Origin: Flavobacterium kayseriense
Lineage (GTDB): Bacteria > Bacteroidota > Bacteroidia > Flavobacteriales > Flavobacteriaceae
Assembly: GCF_014305095.1 (NCBI RefSeq)
Contig: NZ_JACRUI010000001.1
Coordinates: 853,695 to 917,694, forward strand
Reading direction: 5' to 3'
Length of the DNA: 64,000 nucleotides
In this document: positions 56,738-64,000 of the stretch, piece by piece
How positions within the stretch are numbered: position 1 is the stretch's first letter
Layout: each line of letters begins with the position of its first letter
Position numbers and translations under genes: made by a program
The notes under the pieces: model-generated
The model's input: only the letters and a program-made list of their open reading frames with translations
Told to the model about the DNA's origin: nothing
The model's database searches: none

Positions 56738-57673
56738 ATGTGCATTAAAAAATTGCACCTTATTTTTTTTCTATGCTGTACATTTCATCTGTGGGGACAA
56801 GATAGGCAATCTGAAATCGGACTGTTAACAGATAACGATTTGTACACGTCTTCAAGAAATGATATGTACTATACAAATGGATTAGAATTATTTTATCGAT
56901 TCAAAACAAAAAACAGTAACCTAAATATTCATAAGGAAATTACCGAAATCACCCTGGGCCAATACATATATACACCACGTTATATAGATTCGCCAAGCAA
57001 GGAATTAGTAGACCGTCCCTATGCTGGATATTTATTTGGAGAATTTGGCAAAAGTCTTTTTTACAAAAGTGAATCAGTTTTAAAAGTAGCTTTTCAACTA
57101 GGATATGTAGGTCCTAATGCCTTAGGAGAAGAAGTACAGAGTAATCTACACGACCTAATTGGTTACAAAAGAGTACAAGGTTGGGAAAATCAAATTAAAA
57201 ACGCACTTGCAATTCAAACTCAGCTTGCCTATTCTAAAAAGCTGTTTGCAAGTAGTAATAGTAGTTTAATTGATTTTCACTGGCGATCCGAAGCAAATTT
57301 AGGTACTGTTTTAGTAGGTGCAGCTACTGGTTTTGTAAGTAGGATAGCTATTAAAAAGTTAGTTCCTGTCAATAGTTCTAATCTATATGACGGAGCTATC
57401 GACAGCGGTGAAAACGAATTTTACTTTTATATAGCTCCAAGTGTTAATTATCAGTTGTATGACGCCACCATTCAAGGGAGTCTTTTTAACGACAATAGCC
57501 CTATTACTTTTAGTCTAGTTCCTTTTAGATTTAATGGCGAAGCGGGTTTCAAATACCGTAAAAACAACCTCAATCTATCCTACGTATTTAACTATAGAGG
57601 TAAAGAATTGTATAGTAAAACCATTTCTGGATACTTTTATGGTTCGATAGGCGTGTCGTATTTATTAAAGTAA
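56738..57673 (+). CDS. LpxR-like lipid A deacylase (DUF2219)
   Basis: A 311-residue outer-membrane beta-barrel protein. Signal peptide residues 1-20 (LHLIFFLCCTFHLWGQD). The LpxR pattern is visible: LLTDNDLYTSS with the catalytic Asn-Asp, DMYYTNGLELFYR, and VGPNALGEEVQSNLHDLIG with the catalytic His. The Ser of Salmonella LpxR in YTSG is Asn here. LpxR removes the 3'-acyloxyacyl chain of lipid A at the cell surface. It starts directly after the mtgA stop (0 bp) and ends an operon of envelope genes. Confidence 0.82.
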   Translation: MCIKKLHLIFFLCCTFHLWGQDRQSEIGLLTDNDLYTSSRNDMYYTNGLELFYRFKTKNSNLNIHKEITEITLGQYIYTPRYIDSPSKELVDRPYAGYLFGEFGKSLFYKSESVLKVAFQLGYVGPNALGEEVQSNLHDLIGYKRVQGWENQIKNALAIQTQLAYSKKLFASSNSSLIDFHWRSEANLGTVLVGAATGFVSRIAIKKLVPVNSSNLYDGAIDSGENEFYFYIAPSVNYQLYDATIQGSLFNDNSPITFSLVPFRFNGEAGFKYRKNNLNLSYVFNYRGKELYSKTISGYFYGSIGVSYLLK

Positions 57674-57698
57674 ATGTAGGAATGAATAAATATAAAAA

Positions 57699-58538
57699 AT
57701 GGCAATAGAAAATATACCTGAAATTTATTTAAAAATTAAGAAAGGGCATCAAGATGTATTTATTTACGATTTTAAAATGACTAATGATGTTGTAAAAAGT
57801 AAGGTTAATTTGAGTATGAATATGTTTAGCTTTTTACAAGTTGGCAAAAAACAAGTTCACTTTGCGGATAACTCTGTTGCTGTTAATAGTAGGCAATCCT
57901 TATTGCTAAAAAAAGGAAATTGGTTATGGACAGAGTTACTCGATACAGAAGCGATTTATTTTTGTAAACTCTTTTTTTTTTCTGAAAAGAAACTAACTGA
58001 TTTTCTTAGTAAATATACTAATGATGTAAAGCCAAATAGTGAAGGAGTGCCATATTTTGTAATTGAAAATGATGATTACATAGCCTCTTTTATAAATTCT
58101 TTAACTTCAATGCCAACGTCAGAGCATAGTTATAGTGATGCGTTATTGATTTTAAAATTTGAAGAAATCATGTTATATCTACTCAATAAATATGGTGATC
58201 AATTTGAACGTTATTTACACTCTTTGATTTCAAAAGAGACATCGCCTTTTAATAATGTAGTGGAAAGTAATATACATTCTAATTTAAAATTGGAAGAAAT
58301 TGCCTTTTTGTGTAATATGAGTTTATCAACCTTTAAACGCCATTTTGTTTTGGAGTATGGTGTGGCTCCAGGTAAGTGGCTTCAAGATAAGCGCCTTCAA
58401 AAAGCTAAAGAATTACTATTAATTGGTGAGTTAAAAGCTTCAGATATTTATTTAGATATTGGTTATAACAACCTATCTAACTTTAGTATAGCTTTTAAAA
58501 ACAAGTTTGGAATTAGTCCAACAGATGTCTCGAATTAA
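57699..58538 (+). CDS. AraC family transcriptional regulator
   Basis: A 279-residue regulator. The N-terminal part is a cupin-like sensor with no recognised ligand motif. The C-terminal 95 residues hold the two helix-turn-helix units of AraC: LKLEEIAFLCNMSLSTFKRHF and ASDIYLDIGYNNLSNFSIAF, then KFGISPTDV. It lies 25 bp after lpxR and 209 bp before the aldehyde dehydrogenase gene. In many Bacteroidetes this regulator sits before such a dehydrogenase and probably controls it, but it could also be the end of the envelope operon. Confidence 0.9.
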   Translation: MAIENIPEIYLKIKKGHQDVFIYDFKMTNDVVKSKVNLSMNMFSFLQVGKKQVHFADNSVAVNSRQSLLLKKGNWLWTELLDTEAIYFCKLFFFSEKKLTDFLSKYTNDVKPNSEGVPYFVIENDDYIASFINSLTSMPTSEHSYSDALLILKFEEIMLYLLNKYGDQFERYLHSLISKETSPFNNVVESNIHSNLKLEEIAFLCNMSLSTFKRHFVLEYGVAPGKWLQDKRLQKAKELLLIGELKASDIYLDIGYNNLSNFSIAFKNKFGISPTDVSN

Positions 58539-58654
58539 AAAAGAAAGTACTTTAACGTGTTGATTTAATGCCGACTAAGTATTTTTTGACGAGTCTTAAT
58601 TAGTGAAATAATTTTATTGAACTTTTTTCATAAGTTTTTGAACTGTATCAATAA

Positions 58655-58684
58655 CTTGATAAGTCAACTGCTGCCGTAAATTTG
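58655..58684 (+). promoter_or_regulatory. Candidate promoter of the aldehyde dehydrogenase gene
   Basis: CTTG at 58655-58658, an 18-bp spacer, then TAAATTTG at 58677-58684, a full match to TAnnTTTG. The leader is about 55 bases. Confidence 0.5.
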
Positions 58685-58747
58685 CAATGTATTTAAATTG
58701 AAGCAATTCAGAAGAATTACACATTTAAATTTATAAAACAAATAATT

Positions 58748-60250
58748 ATGGCAAATGTAACTAAACCTGTATTCAAAGAAAGATATGGGAATTTTATTGG
58801 TGGTCAATTCGTAGCTCCTATCAAAGGACAGTACTTCGATAACGTTTCTCCGGTAGACGGAAAAGTGTTTACTCAAGCGGCTCGCTCTACCCAAGAGGAT
58901 ATCGATCTTGCTTTGGATGCAGCACACGAAGCTTTCCCCTCGTGGAGTACAACTTCAGTAACAGACAGAAGCAATATGTTGTTAAAAATTGCTCAAGTAA
59001 TGGAAGATAACTTAGAGTACTTGGCAACGTTAGAAACTATTGACAACGGTAAACCAATCCGCGAATCTCGCGCTGCTGATATACCCTATTGTATTGATCA
59101 CTTTCGTTATTTCGCAGGTGTTATCCGGGCAGATGAAGGAAGTGTTTCCGAGCATGACAAAAATACTTTAAGCATCGTTTTGCACGAGCCTATTGGAGTT
59201 GTTGGAGAAATCATTCCTTGGAACTTCCCAATGTTAATGCTAGCTTGGAAAATCGCTCCGGCTTTAGCAACAGGTTGTACCGCAGTTGTAAAGCCAGCTG
59301 AACAAACACCAACAAGTGTAATCATGTTGATGGAATTGATAGGTGATATTTTACCTGCAGGAGTATTAAACATCGTAACTGGTTTTGGTGCAGAAGCTGG
59401 GCAAGCTTTAGCTACTTCAAAACGTATCGCTAAACTTTCATTTACAGGTTCTACTGAAACTGGTCGTAAAGTGTACCACAATGCAGCAGAAAATATTATT
59501 CCTGTAACTATGGAATTAGGGGGAAAATCTCCAAATATTTTCTTCCCATCTGTAGCGGCTCAAGATGATAAATTCTTCAGTAAAGCTGTAGAGGGAGCAT
59601 TAATGTTTGCGCTTAATCAAGGAGAAATTTGTACTACTCCATCTCGTATCCTAGTTCATGAAGATATTGCAGATCTTTTTATTGAAAGAATGCAACAACG
59701 CTTAAAACTGATTAAAAAAGGAAATCCACTTGATCCAGAAACAATGATTGGTTCTCAAGTTTCAAAAGCGCAATGCGAAAAAATACTTAATTATATCAAT
59801 ATTGGTAAAGAGGAAGGTGCGATCGTATTAGCAGGTGGAGAAGCGGGTAATTACGAAGGCGATTTAGCTGGAGGATACTATGTTCAACCAACGGTATTAA
59901 AAGGAACAAATAATATGCGTGTATTCCAAGAAGAAATTTTTGGGCCGGTTGTAGCCCTAACAACATTTAGTTCTACTGAAGAAGCCATTGCAATCGCAAA
60001 TGATACTCCTTATGGTCTTGGCGCAGGTGTTTGGTCTCGTGATGCACACGAATTATTCCAAGTTCCACGAGCTATTCAAGCCGGTAGAGTTTGGGTAAAC
60101 CAATATAATACTTATCCTGCTCACGCTCCTTTTGGCGGTGTTAAAGAATCTGGGTTTGGTCGTGAAAATCATAAAATGGCATTAGATCATTACCGTGTTG
60201 TAAAAAACATGTTAATCTCTTACGACAAAGAACCAGTTGGATTCTTTTAA
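58748..60250 (+). CDS. NAD-dependent aldehyde dehydrogenase
   Basis: A 500-residue cytoplasmic ALDH that oxidises an aldehyde to the acid. The nucleophile is Cys295 in [11 protein letters not shown] and the general base Glu is in [11 protein letters not shown]. The NAD-binding parts [23 protein letters not shown] and [10 protein letters not shown] are present, and the end [15 protein letters not shown] is standard. It resembles ExaC/AldB-type acetaldehyde dehydrogenases. It has its own promoter and terminator; the AraC gene upstream is the likely regulator. Confidence 0.94.
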   Translation: MANVTKPVFKERYGNFIGGQFVAPIKGQYFDNVSPVDGKVFTQAARSTQEDIDLALDAAHEAFPSWSTTSVTDRSNMLLKIAQVMEDNLEYLATLETIDNGKPIRESRAADIPYCIDHFRYFAGVIRADEGSVSEHDKNTLSIVLHEPIGVVGEIIPWNFPMLMLAWKIAPALATGCTAVVKPAEQTPTSVIMLMELIGDILPAGVLNIVTGFGAEAGQALATSKRIAKLSFTGSTETGRKVYHNAAENIIPVTMELGGKSPNIFFPSVAAQDDKFFSKAVEGALMFALNQGEICTTPSRILVHEDIADLFIERMQQRLKLIKKGNPLDPETMIGSQVSKAQCEKILNYINIGKEEGAIVLAGGEAGNYEGDLAGGYYVQPTVLKGTNNMRVFQEEIFGPVVALTTFSSTEEAIAIANDTPYGLGAGVWSRDAHELFQVPRAIQAGRVWVNQYNTYPAHAPFGGVKESGFGRENHKMALDHYRVVKNMLISYDKEPVGFF

Positions 60251-60278
60251 GTAAAAAAACAGTACTAATTCACTAATA

Positions 60279-60313
60279 AAAAGGCTATCTCAATTCTTTG
60301 TGATAGCCTTTTC
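60279..60313 (+). terminator. Terminator after the aldehyde dehydrogenase gene
   Basis: AAAAGGCTATC pairs with GATAGCCTTTT around a 13-base loop; T-rich tail. Confidence 0.85.
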
Positions 60314-60388
60314 TGTGTTTAATTTTCTAAATTTTTTTAAACCTAAGCGCTATTATTTTAGTATCTTTTGGAAATATTTTATAAAAAT

Positions 60389-60425
60389 AAAAACCGTAAA
60401 TCTTTTTTCAAGATTCACGGTTTTT
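60389..60425 (-). terminator. Terminator after tRNA-Ala
   Basis: On the minus strand AAAAACCGTGAATCTT pairs with AAGATTTACGGTTTTT (one mismatch) and is followed by T-rich sequence. Confidence 0.85.
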
Positions 60426-60433
60426 GCATTTTG

Positions 60434-60507
60434 TGGAGAATACCGGATTCGAACCGGTCACCTCTTGCCTGCCAGGCAAGCACTCTAGCCAAATGAGCTA
60501 ATCCCCC
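60434..60507 (-). tRNA. tRNA-Ala, anticodon GGC
   Basis: On the minus strand a complete 74-base cloverleaf: acceptor GGGGGAT/ATTCTCC (two G-T pairs), D arm with TTGGCTAGAG, anticodon stem CTTGC/GCAAG with loop CTGGCAG (anticodon GGC) and T arm ACCGG-TTCGAAT-CCGGT. No CCA encoded. A terminator follows 9 bp downstream. The position is alone, not in a tRNA cluster. Confidence 0.95.
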
Positions 60508-60607
60508 TACGGCCGCAAATATAATATAATTAGTATTCCAAATAACAATTTTTAAAAAAAGAATCGGTTTCGTTTAATATTTTTAACTTTACCTAAAAAC
60601 TATCATA

Positions 60608-61378
60608 ATGACACAAATAGCAATGCAAGGAACATTGAGTACAACGATCATAAACAAGGTTGCGACCGTGCAATTTGGTCATCCTGCAAGTAATTCTTTT
60701 CCTCGTCAATTACTTAACGCCTTAACAAACGAATTAGATAAATTAAGCAATAATCATGAGGTTGCTATAATTGTTCTTAAAAGTGAAGGAACAGGAGCCT
60801 TTTGCGCTGGTGCTTCATTTGATGAACTTTTGGCTGTTTCAGATTTAGAAGAGGGAACCGAATTCTTCTCTGGTTTTGCTCACTTACTTAACGCCATGCG
60901 ACGCTGCACCAAGTTAATCGTTGGCCGTATTCATGGTAAAGCTGTAGGAGGCGGAGTAGGGATCGCCTCTGCCTGCGACTATACTTTTGCAACAGCAGAC
61001 GCAAGTATTAAACTGTCAGAACTAGCAATCGGAATTGGTCCTTTCGTAATTGAACCTGCCGTTAGTCGTAAAATTGGTAAAATGGCAATGAGCACCATGA
61101 CTATAGAAGCTCACGAATGGAAAACAGCACAGTGGGCGTACGATAAGGGTCTCTATGCAAAAGTTTTTCTAAACTCTGAAGCGTTAGATAACGAGTTAGA
61201 CCAATTCACTAAGCGTTTGGCGACCTATAATCCAGATTCTCTGTTAGAAATGAAAAAAATCATTTGGGAAGGTACAAACCATTGGGAAACACTTTTACTG
61301 GAAAGAGCGGCCATTACAGGTAAATTAGTATTGTCTGATTATGCCAAAAAAGCTTTACAACAGTTCAAAAAGAAATAG
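60608..61378 (+). CDS. Enoyl-CoA hydratase/isomerase family protein
   Basis: A 256-residue crotonase-fold enzyme. The oxyanion-hole strands are GAFCAGASFDELLAVS and IHGKAVGGGVGIASACDYTFA. The residues that follow (LSELAIGIGPFVIEP) correspond to the second catalytic loop, where Glu is partly replaced, so it may be an isomerase or a methylglutaconyl- or related hydratase rather than classic FadB-type. The C-terminal helix WETLLLERAAITGKLVLS is common in the family. Single gene, preceded by the tRNA on the other strand. Confidence 0.85.
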   Translation: MTQIAMQGTLSTTIINKVATVQFGHPASNSFPRQLLNALTNELDKLSNNHEVAIIVLKSEGTGAFCAGASFDELLAVSDLEEGTEFFSGFAHLLNAMRRCTKLIVGRIHGKAVGGGVGIASACDYTFATADASIKLSELAIGIGPFVIEPAVSRKIGKMAMSTMTIEAHEWKTAQWAYDKGLYAKVFLNSEALDNELDQFTKRLATYNPDSLLEMKKIIWEGTNHWETLLLERAAITGKLVLSDYAKKALQQFKKK

Positions 61379-61396
61379 TATTTTTTCTTGAAGCTA

Positions 61397-61459
61397 TTTC
61401 CCGTCATCCGCTGTATTCCTGCCAAAAAAAGGCAGGAGATGCCGCTGCTACCGGGGCTA
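61397..61459 (-). repeat. Intergenic repeat family, copy 3
   Basis: On the minus strand it reads TAGCCCCGGTAGCAGCGGCA, TCTCCTGCC, a T tract, GGCAGGAATACAGCGGATGA and CGGG. It carries the same end blocks as the copies at 14315-14386 and 28345-28415, and an internal CCTGCC...GGCAGG stem that the others lack. Confidence 0.65.
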
Positions 61460-61515
61460 AAAACGACACCAAATCCAAAGACACTATTTCTCCTTCATTT
61501 CTCGTCTCAATTCAC

Positions 61516-61523
61516 TAAATTTG
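61516..61523 (+). promoter_or_regulatory. Candidate -7 box of queD
   Basis: TAAATTTG fits TAnnTTTG, 19 bp before the ATG at 61543. No -33 element is obvious. Confidence 0.35.
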
Positions 61524-61542
61524 CAGCCAAAATTACTTTACA

Positions 61543-61995
61543 ATGAGCAATATCAGAATCACAAAACAATTTAGTTTCGAAACCGGACATGCCCTTTATG
61601 GCTATGATGGTAAATGTAAAAATGTACATGGTCATAGCTATAAATTGTCAGTAACGGTTATTGGTAAGCCCATTACAGATCGTACTAATGTAAAGTTTGG
61701 GATGGTAATCGATTTTACTGATTTGAAAAAAATTGTAAAAGAAGAAATCGTAGATGAGTTTGATCACGCTACCGTATTTAATGAAACTACACCACACGTT
61801 GAGCTGGCACATGAATTGAAAAACCGCGGTCATCACGTTATTTTAGTAGATTATCAGCCTACAAGTGAAAACATGGTCATAGATTTTGCTCAAAAAATAA
61901 AAAGCAGACTGCCAGAAGGGATTTCATTATTTTCACTAAAATTACAAGAAACAGAATCTTCATTTGCAGAATGGTTTGCAAGTGATAATTTGTAA
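61543..61995 (+). CDS. queD: 6-carboxytetrahydropterin synthase (QueD family)
   Basis: A 150-residue T-fold enzyme that turns dihydroneopterin triphosphate into 6-carboxy-tetrahydropterin in the queuosine pathway. Zinc ligands are His16 (ETGHALYG), His29 and His31 (VHGHSYK); the catalytic Cys25 is in GKCKNVHGH. EFDHATVFNE and LQETESSFAEW complete the active site. The close relative pyruvoyl-tetrahydropterin synthase shares these, so the exact product is inferred. It is followed 20 bp later by lpxH and may be co-transcribed with it. Confidence 0.92.
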   Translation: MSNIRITKQFSFETGHALYGYDGKCKNVHGHSYKLSVTVIGKPITDRTNVKFGMVIDFTDLKKIVKEEIVDEFDHATVFNETTPHVELAHELKNRGHHVILVDYQPTSENMVIDFAQKIKSRLPEGISLFSLKLQETESSFAEWFASDNL

Positions 61996-62015
61996 TAAAT
62001 ACCACATCCTACTGC

Positions 62016-62768
62016 ATGCAATTAGCCAATAATAAAAAAGTATATTTCGCCTCAGATCAGCATTTTGGAGCGCCTACACCTGAACTGAGTTTTCCTAGAG
62101 AACAAAAGTTTGTGGCTTGGCTCGATGAGGTGAAACAAGATGCCGAAGCAATTTTTTTATTGGGCGATTTATTTGATTTTTGGTTCGAATATAAAACAGT
62201 AGTTCCCAAAGGTTTTGTTCGTGTTTTGGGCAAGTTAGCCGAAATTCGCGACAGCGGAATTCCAATTTATTTCTTTGTTGGGAACCACGACTTGTGGATG
62301 GAGGATTACTTTCAAAAGGAATTGAATATCCCTGTATTTCGTGATAATAAAGAGTTCACCTTTGGAGAAAAAACCTTTCTTATAGGTCATGGCGACGGGA
62401 AAGGACCGGGAGACAAAGGATATAAGAGAATGAAAAAAGTGTTTACTAATCCTTTTTTTAAATGGCTTTTTAGGTGGTTGCATCCGGATATTGGTGTACG
62501 TTTGGCTCAATATTTATCAGTAAAAAATAAGCTGATATCAGGAGATGAGGATGTAACTTTCCTTGGAGAAGACAACGAGTGGTTGATTCTATATTCCAAA
62601 CGAAAATTGGAAACAAAGCATTATAATTACCTCATTTTTGGTCACCGCCATTTACCAATGAAAGTAAGTGTTGGCGAAAATGCTGAATATGTGAATCTTG
62701 GCGACTGGATTTCTTACTTTACTTATGGTGTCTTTGACGGCGAAAACTTTGAAATAAAAAAGTATTAG
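62016..62768 (+). CDS. lpxH: UDP-2,3-diacylglucosamine diphosphatase
   Basis: A 250-residue calcineurin-like phosphoesterase that makes lipid X from UDP-2,3-diacylglucosamine in lipid A synthesis, at the inner membrane. The metal motifs are ASDQHFGAP (in place of DxH), LGDLFDFWFEY, VGNHDLWM, IGHGDGKGPGD, LIFGHRHLPM. The central insert (KKVFTNPFFKWLFRW) forms the hydrophobic cap for the acyl chains. Downstream of queD, with no clear terminator. Confidence 0.93.
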   Translation: MQLANNKKVYFASDQHFGAPTPELSFPREQKFVAWLDEVKQDAEAIFLLGDLFDFWFEYKTVVPKGFVRVLGKLAEIRDSGIPIYFFVGNHDLWMEDYFQKELNIPVFRDNKEFTFGEKTFLIGHGDGKGPGDKGYKRMKKVFTNPFFKWLFRWLHPDIGVRLAQYLSVKNKLISGDEDVTFLGEDNEWLILYSKRKLETKHYNYLIFGHRHLPMKVSVGENAEYVNLGDWISYFTYGVFDGENFEIKKY

Positions 62769-62927
62769 AAAGTAAATATTGATTTATCTTTTTGTTCTTG
62801 TTGTAAATAGCACAGTTTGACCTCGGGAAAAACGATATCAAATACTTCTAAATTCACTCTTTTTATCAGTTTGAAAGCAGTATTTAATTACTAATTTTAT
62901 TGGCGTATTTCAAGTTTATATAGAGTA

Positions 62928-63935
62928 CTACTTATTAAGTAATCCATCTAATTTCCCTATTAACAATGGATCTGAGGGTCTTAATGTGTTTGAATCGATA
63001 ATTACTCCTTTTGGGTCAATCAATATAAATCTTGGTATAGTGTCCACGTTAAAGTAGGTACTGAAAGCAGTAGCAACCCGATTATCCTCAAGTAATTGTA
63101 CTCCTGACATTGACTTAGTTACAATCATCTTTTTCCATTTTTCAATATCGCTATATTGATCTGAAGAAATACTTAGAAAAGCAATATTTTCACCGTGGTA
63201 TAGTTCTTCAATTTTTTGCAAATAAGGGATCTCTCGTATACAAGGTGCACACCAAGTTGCCCATATATCGATATACACGTACTTTCCTTTGAAATCCTCT
63301 AACGTAGACTGTCCTCCTTTATAGTTTATAAACGAAAAGTTAGGTGAAACGGTATTATTCAGTTTATTCTGAGCTACTTTAAACTTGTGTCGGGTTTCAA
63401 TTCTTAGATATTGATCTTCAATTTGTTTCTTTATTTCAGTATAAAATTCTGGATTTAATTTTTTACCTTCAATCAGTGATAAACTAAACTTTCTAGCCTT
63501 ATCAAATTCGGTTTTGAAATTTTTATCATCTGTGAGGACAGCGTCGTCAGGAAAACTATTGGGTACCTCTTGAAAAAGATTATTTTCGTCTGCTCCTTTG
63601 CCGCTAAACTGCATAGGTCCGCCCCATTTATTGGTGTCTAAAGAGATTTTTAGATCAAATCCATTTGCCAAATAAAAAGTGTTATAAATCGAAGAGTTTC
63701 TAGTGTAAGATAAAAGATGCATCGTTGGTTTAACAGTTACAGTATCTTTAAAAACACCATTTTTATCCTTTTTGAGGATTTTAAGAAGGACAATTTTATT
63801 TTCGATGCTCCAAATAAAGAGGGAATCTGTTTGTTGATTTGCAACATCAAATTCAACTGTAGCATATTTTTTATCCTGACTACTTATATTTACAGTGATG
63901 AGAAGTGCAACAAGCATAAACAAAACTTTATTCAT
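62928..63935 (-). CDS. TlpA-like periplasmic thioredoxin-fold protein
   Basis: A 335-residue exported protein. Residues 1-19 are a signal peptide (MNKVLFMLVALLITVNISSQ). The N-terminal 180 residues are beta-rich, with no match that I recognise but resembling DUF4369-type domains often joined to TlpA in Bacteroidetes. The C-terminal thioredoxin domain has SFINYKGGQSTLEDFKGKYV, the redox WATWCAPCIREIPYL motif and IPRFILIDPKG with the cis-Pro. It is likely a disulphide or haem-maturation reductase in the periplasm. Single gene, divergent from nothing within the window edge. Confidence 0.88.
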   Translation of the reverse strand: MNKVLFMLVALLITVNISSQDKKYATVEFDVANQQTDSLFIWSIENKIVLLKILKKDKNGVFKDTVTVKPTMHLLSYTRNSSIYNTFYLANGFDLKISLDTNKWGGPMQFSGKGADENNLFQEVPNSFPDDAVLTDDKNFKTEFDKARKFSLSLIEGKKLNPEFYTEIKKQIEDQYLRIETRHKFKVAQNKLNNTVSPNFSFINYKGGQSTLEDFKGKYVYIDIWATWCAPCIREIPYLQKIEELYHGENIAFLSISSDQYSDIEKWKKMIVTKSMSGVQLLEDNRVATAFSTYFNVDTIPRFILIDPKGVIIDSNTLRPSDPLLIGKLDGLLNK

Positions 63936-64000
63936 AGGTAGCTAGTGTTATAATTTGTCATAAATATACTATTTTTAGACAAAATAAACTATGGAGCAAA

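Noticed and set aside
59107..59481. 124-codon open frame on the minus strand within the aldehyde dehydrogenase gene
   Set aside because: It is antisense to the NAD-binding core of a clear ALDH; low-complexity translation, no motif.
60300..60488. 62-codon frame ending CGEYRIRTGHLLPARQAL
   Set aside because: It runs through the ALDH terminator region and the antisense of tRNA-Ala. The end is the usual false translation of a tRNA.

Overview
This window is a piece of a low-GC Bacteroidetes chromosome, most likely Flavobacterium or a close relative. The signs are: a type IX secretion 'type B' sorting domain on a 1347-residue adhesin-like protein, a single five-helix succinate dehydrogenase membrane subunit (sdhC-sdhA-sdhB), -7 promoter boxes of the Bacteroidetes form TAnnTTTG, tRNA genes without an encoded CCA end, A-rich rather than Shine-Dalgarno leaders, and protein families with a flavobacterial flavour (ABC-permease/M1 peptidase fusion, GH92, TIGR00266, a probable PID-CTERM protein). 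The left gene is cut by the window edge; every other gene looks complete. No rRNA, CRISPR array, insertion sequence or prophage was seen.

Layout. 1-8.5 kb: end of a membrane-anchored M1 peptidase, a PfkB sugar kinase and a giant repeat-containing secreted protein. 8.5-14.3 kb: housekeeping (lepA, a YihY membrane protein, dusB, a LolC/E-type permease and rbfA). 14.4-23.4 kb: two halves of an AddAB/RexAB-like recombination nuclease, separated by kbl and an abundant-looking OmpA porin with calcium-type repeats. 23.5-29.8 kb: accessory stretch with a tiny membrane protein overlapping an ABC ATPase, a P-loop kinase-like gene, an alpha/beta hydrolase, an AbiH-family phage-defence protein, a TIGR00266 protein and a prolyl aminopeptidase. 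Most intergenic repeats lie here. 30.0-35.6 kb: an ScfR/RamB-like regulator and the sdhCAB operon. 35.8-41.7 kb: GH92 mannosidase, omega-amidase-type nitrilase, Ig-like lipoprotein, methylmalonyl-CoA epimerase. 41.8-48.0 kb: tRNA(CAU), a small probable PID-CTERM protein, ribE, pdxA, yceD-rpmF, then fabH-accB-accC (start of fatty acid synthesis). 48.2-54.7 kb: tandem small secreted proteins plus a decayed third copy, a sigma-54 response regulator facing a hybrid histidine kinase (their stop codons overlap), and an S9 peptidase. 54.9-64 kb: an envelope operon (FAD oxidoreductase, mtgA, lpxR-like), an AraC regulator next to an aldehyde dehydrogenase, tRNA-Ala, enoyl-CoA hydratase, queD, lpxH and a TlpA-like thioredoxin lipoprotein or periplasmic protein.

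Most of the window is ordinary core genome. The parts that deserve a second look are the AbiH gene (25.97-27.17 kb), whose motif order resembles SIR2-type NAD-binding enzymes; the repeat-rich intergenic spaces around it; a ~70-bp intergenic repeat family with three diverged copies across the window; the minimal ABC pair at 23.5-24.5 kb; the tandem secreted proteins at 48.2-48.9 kb; the PID-CTERM-like protein at 42.0 kb; and three genes whose promoter-like boxes sit so close to the ATG that their transcripts could be leaderless. All functional calls come from reading motifs; no database search was run.
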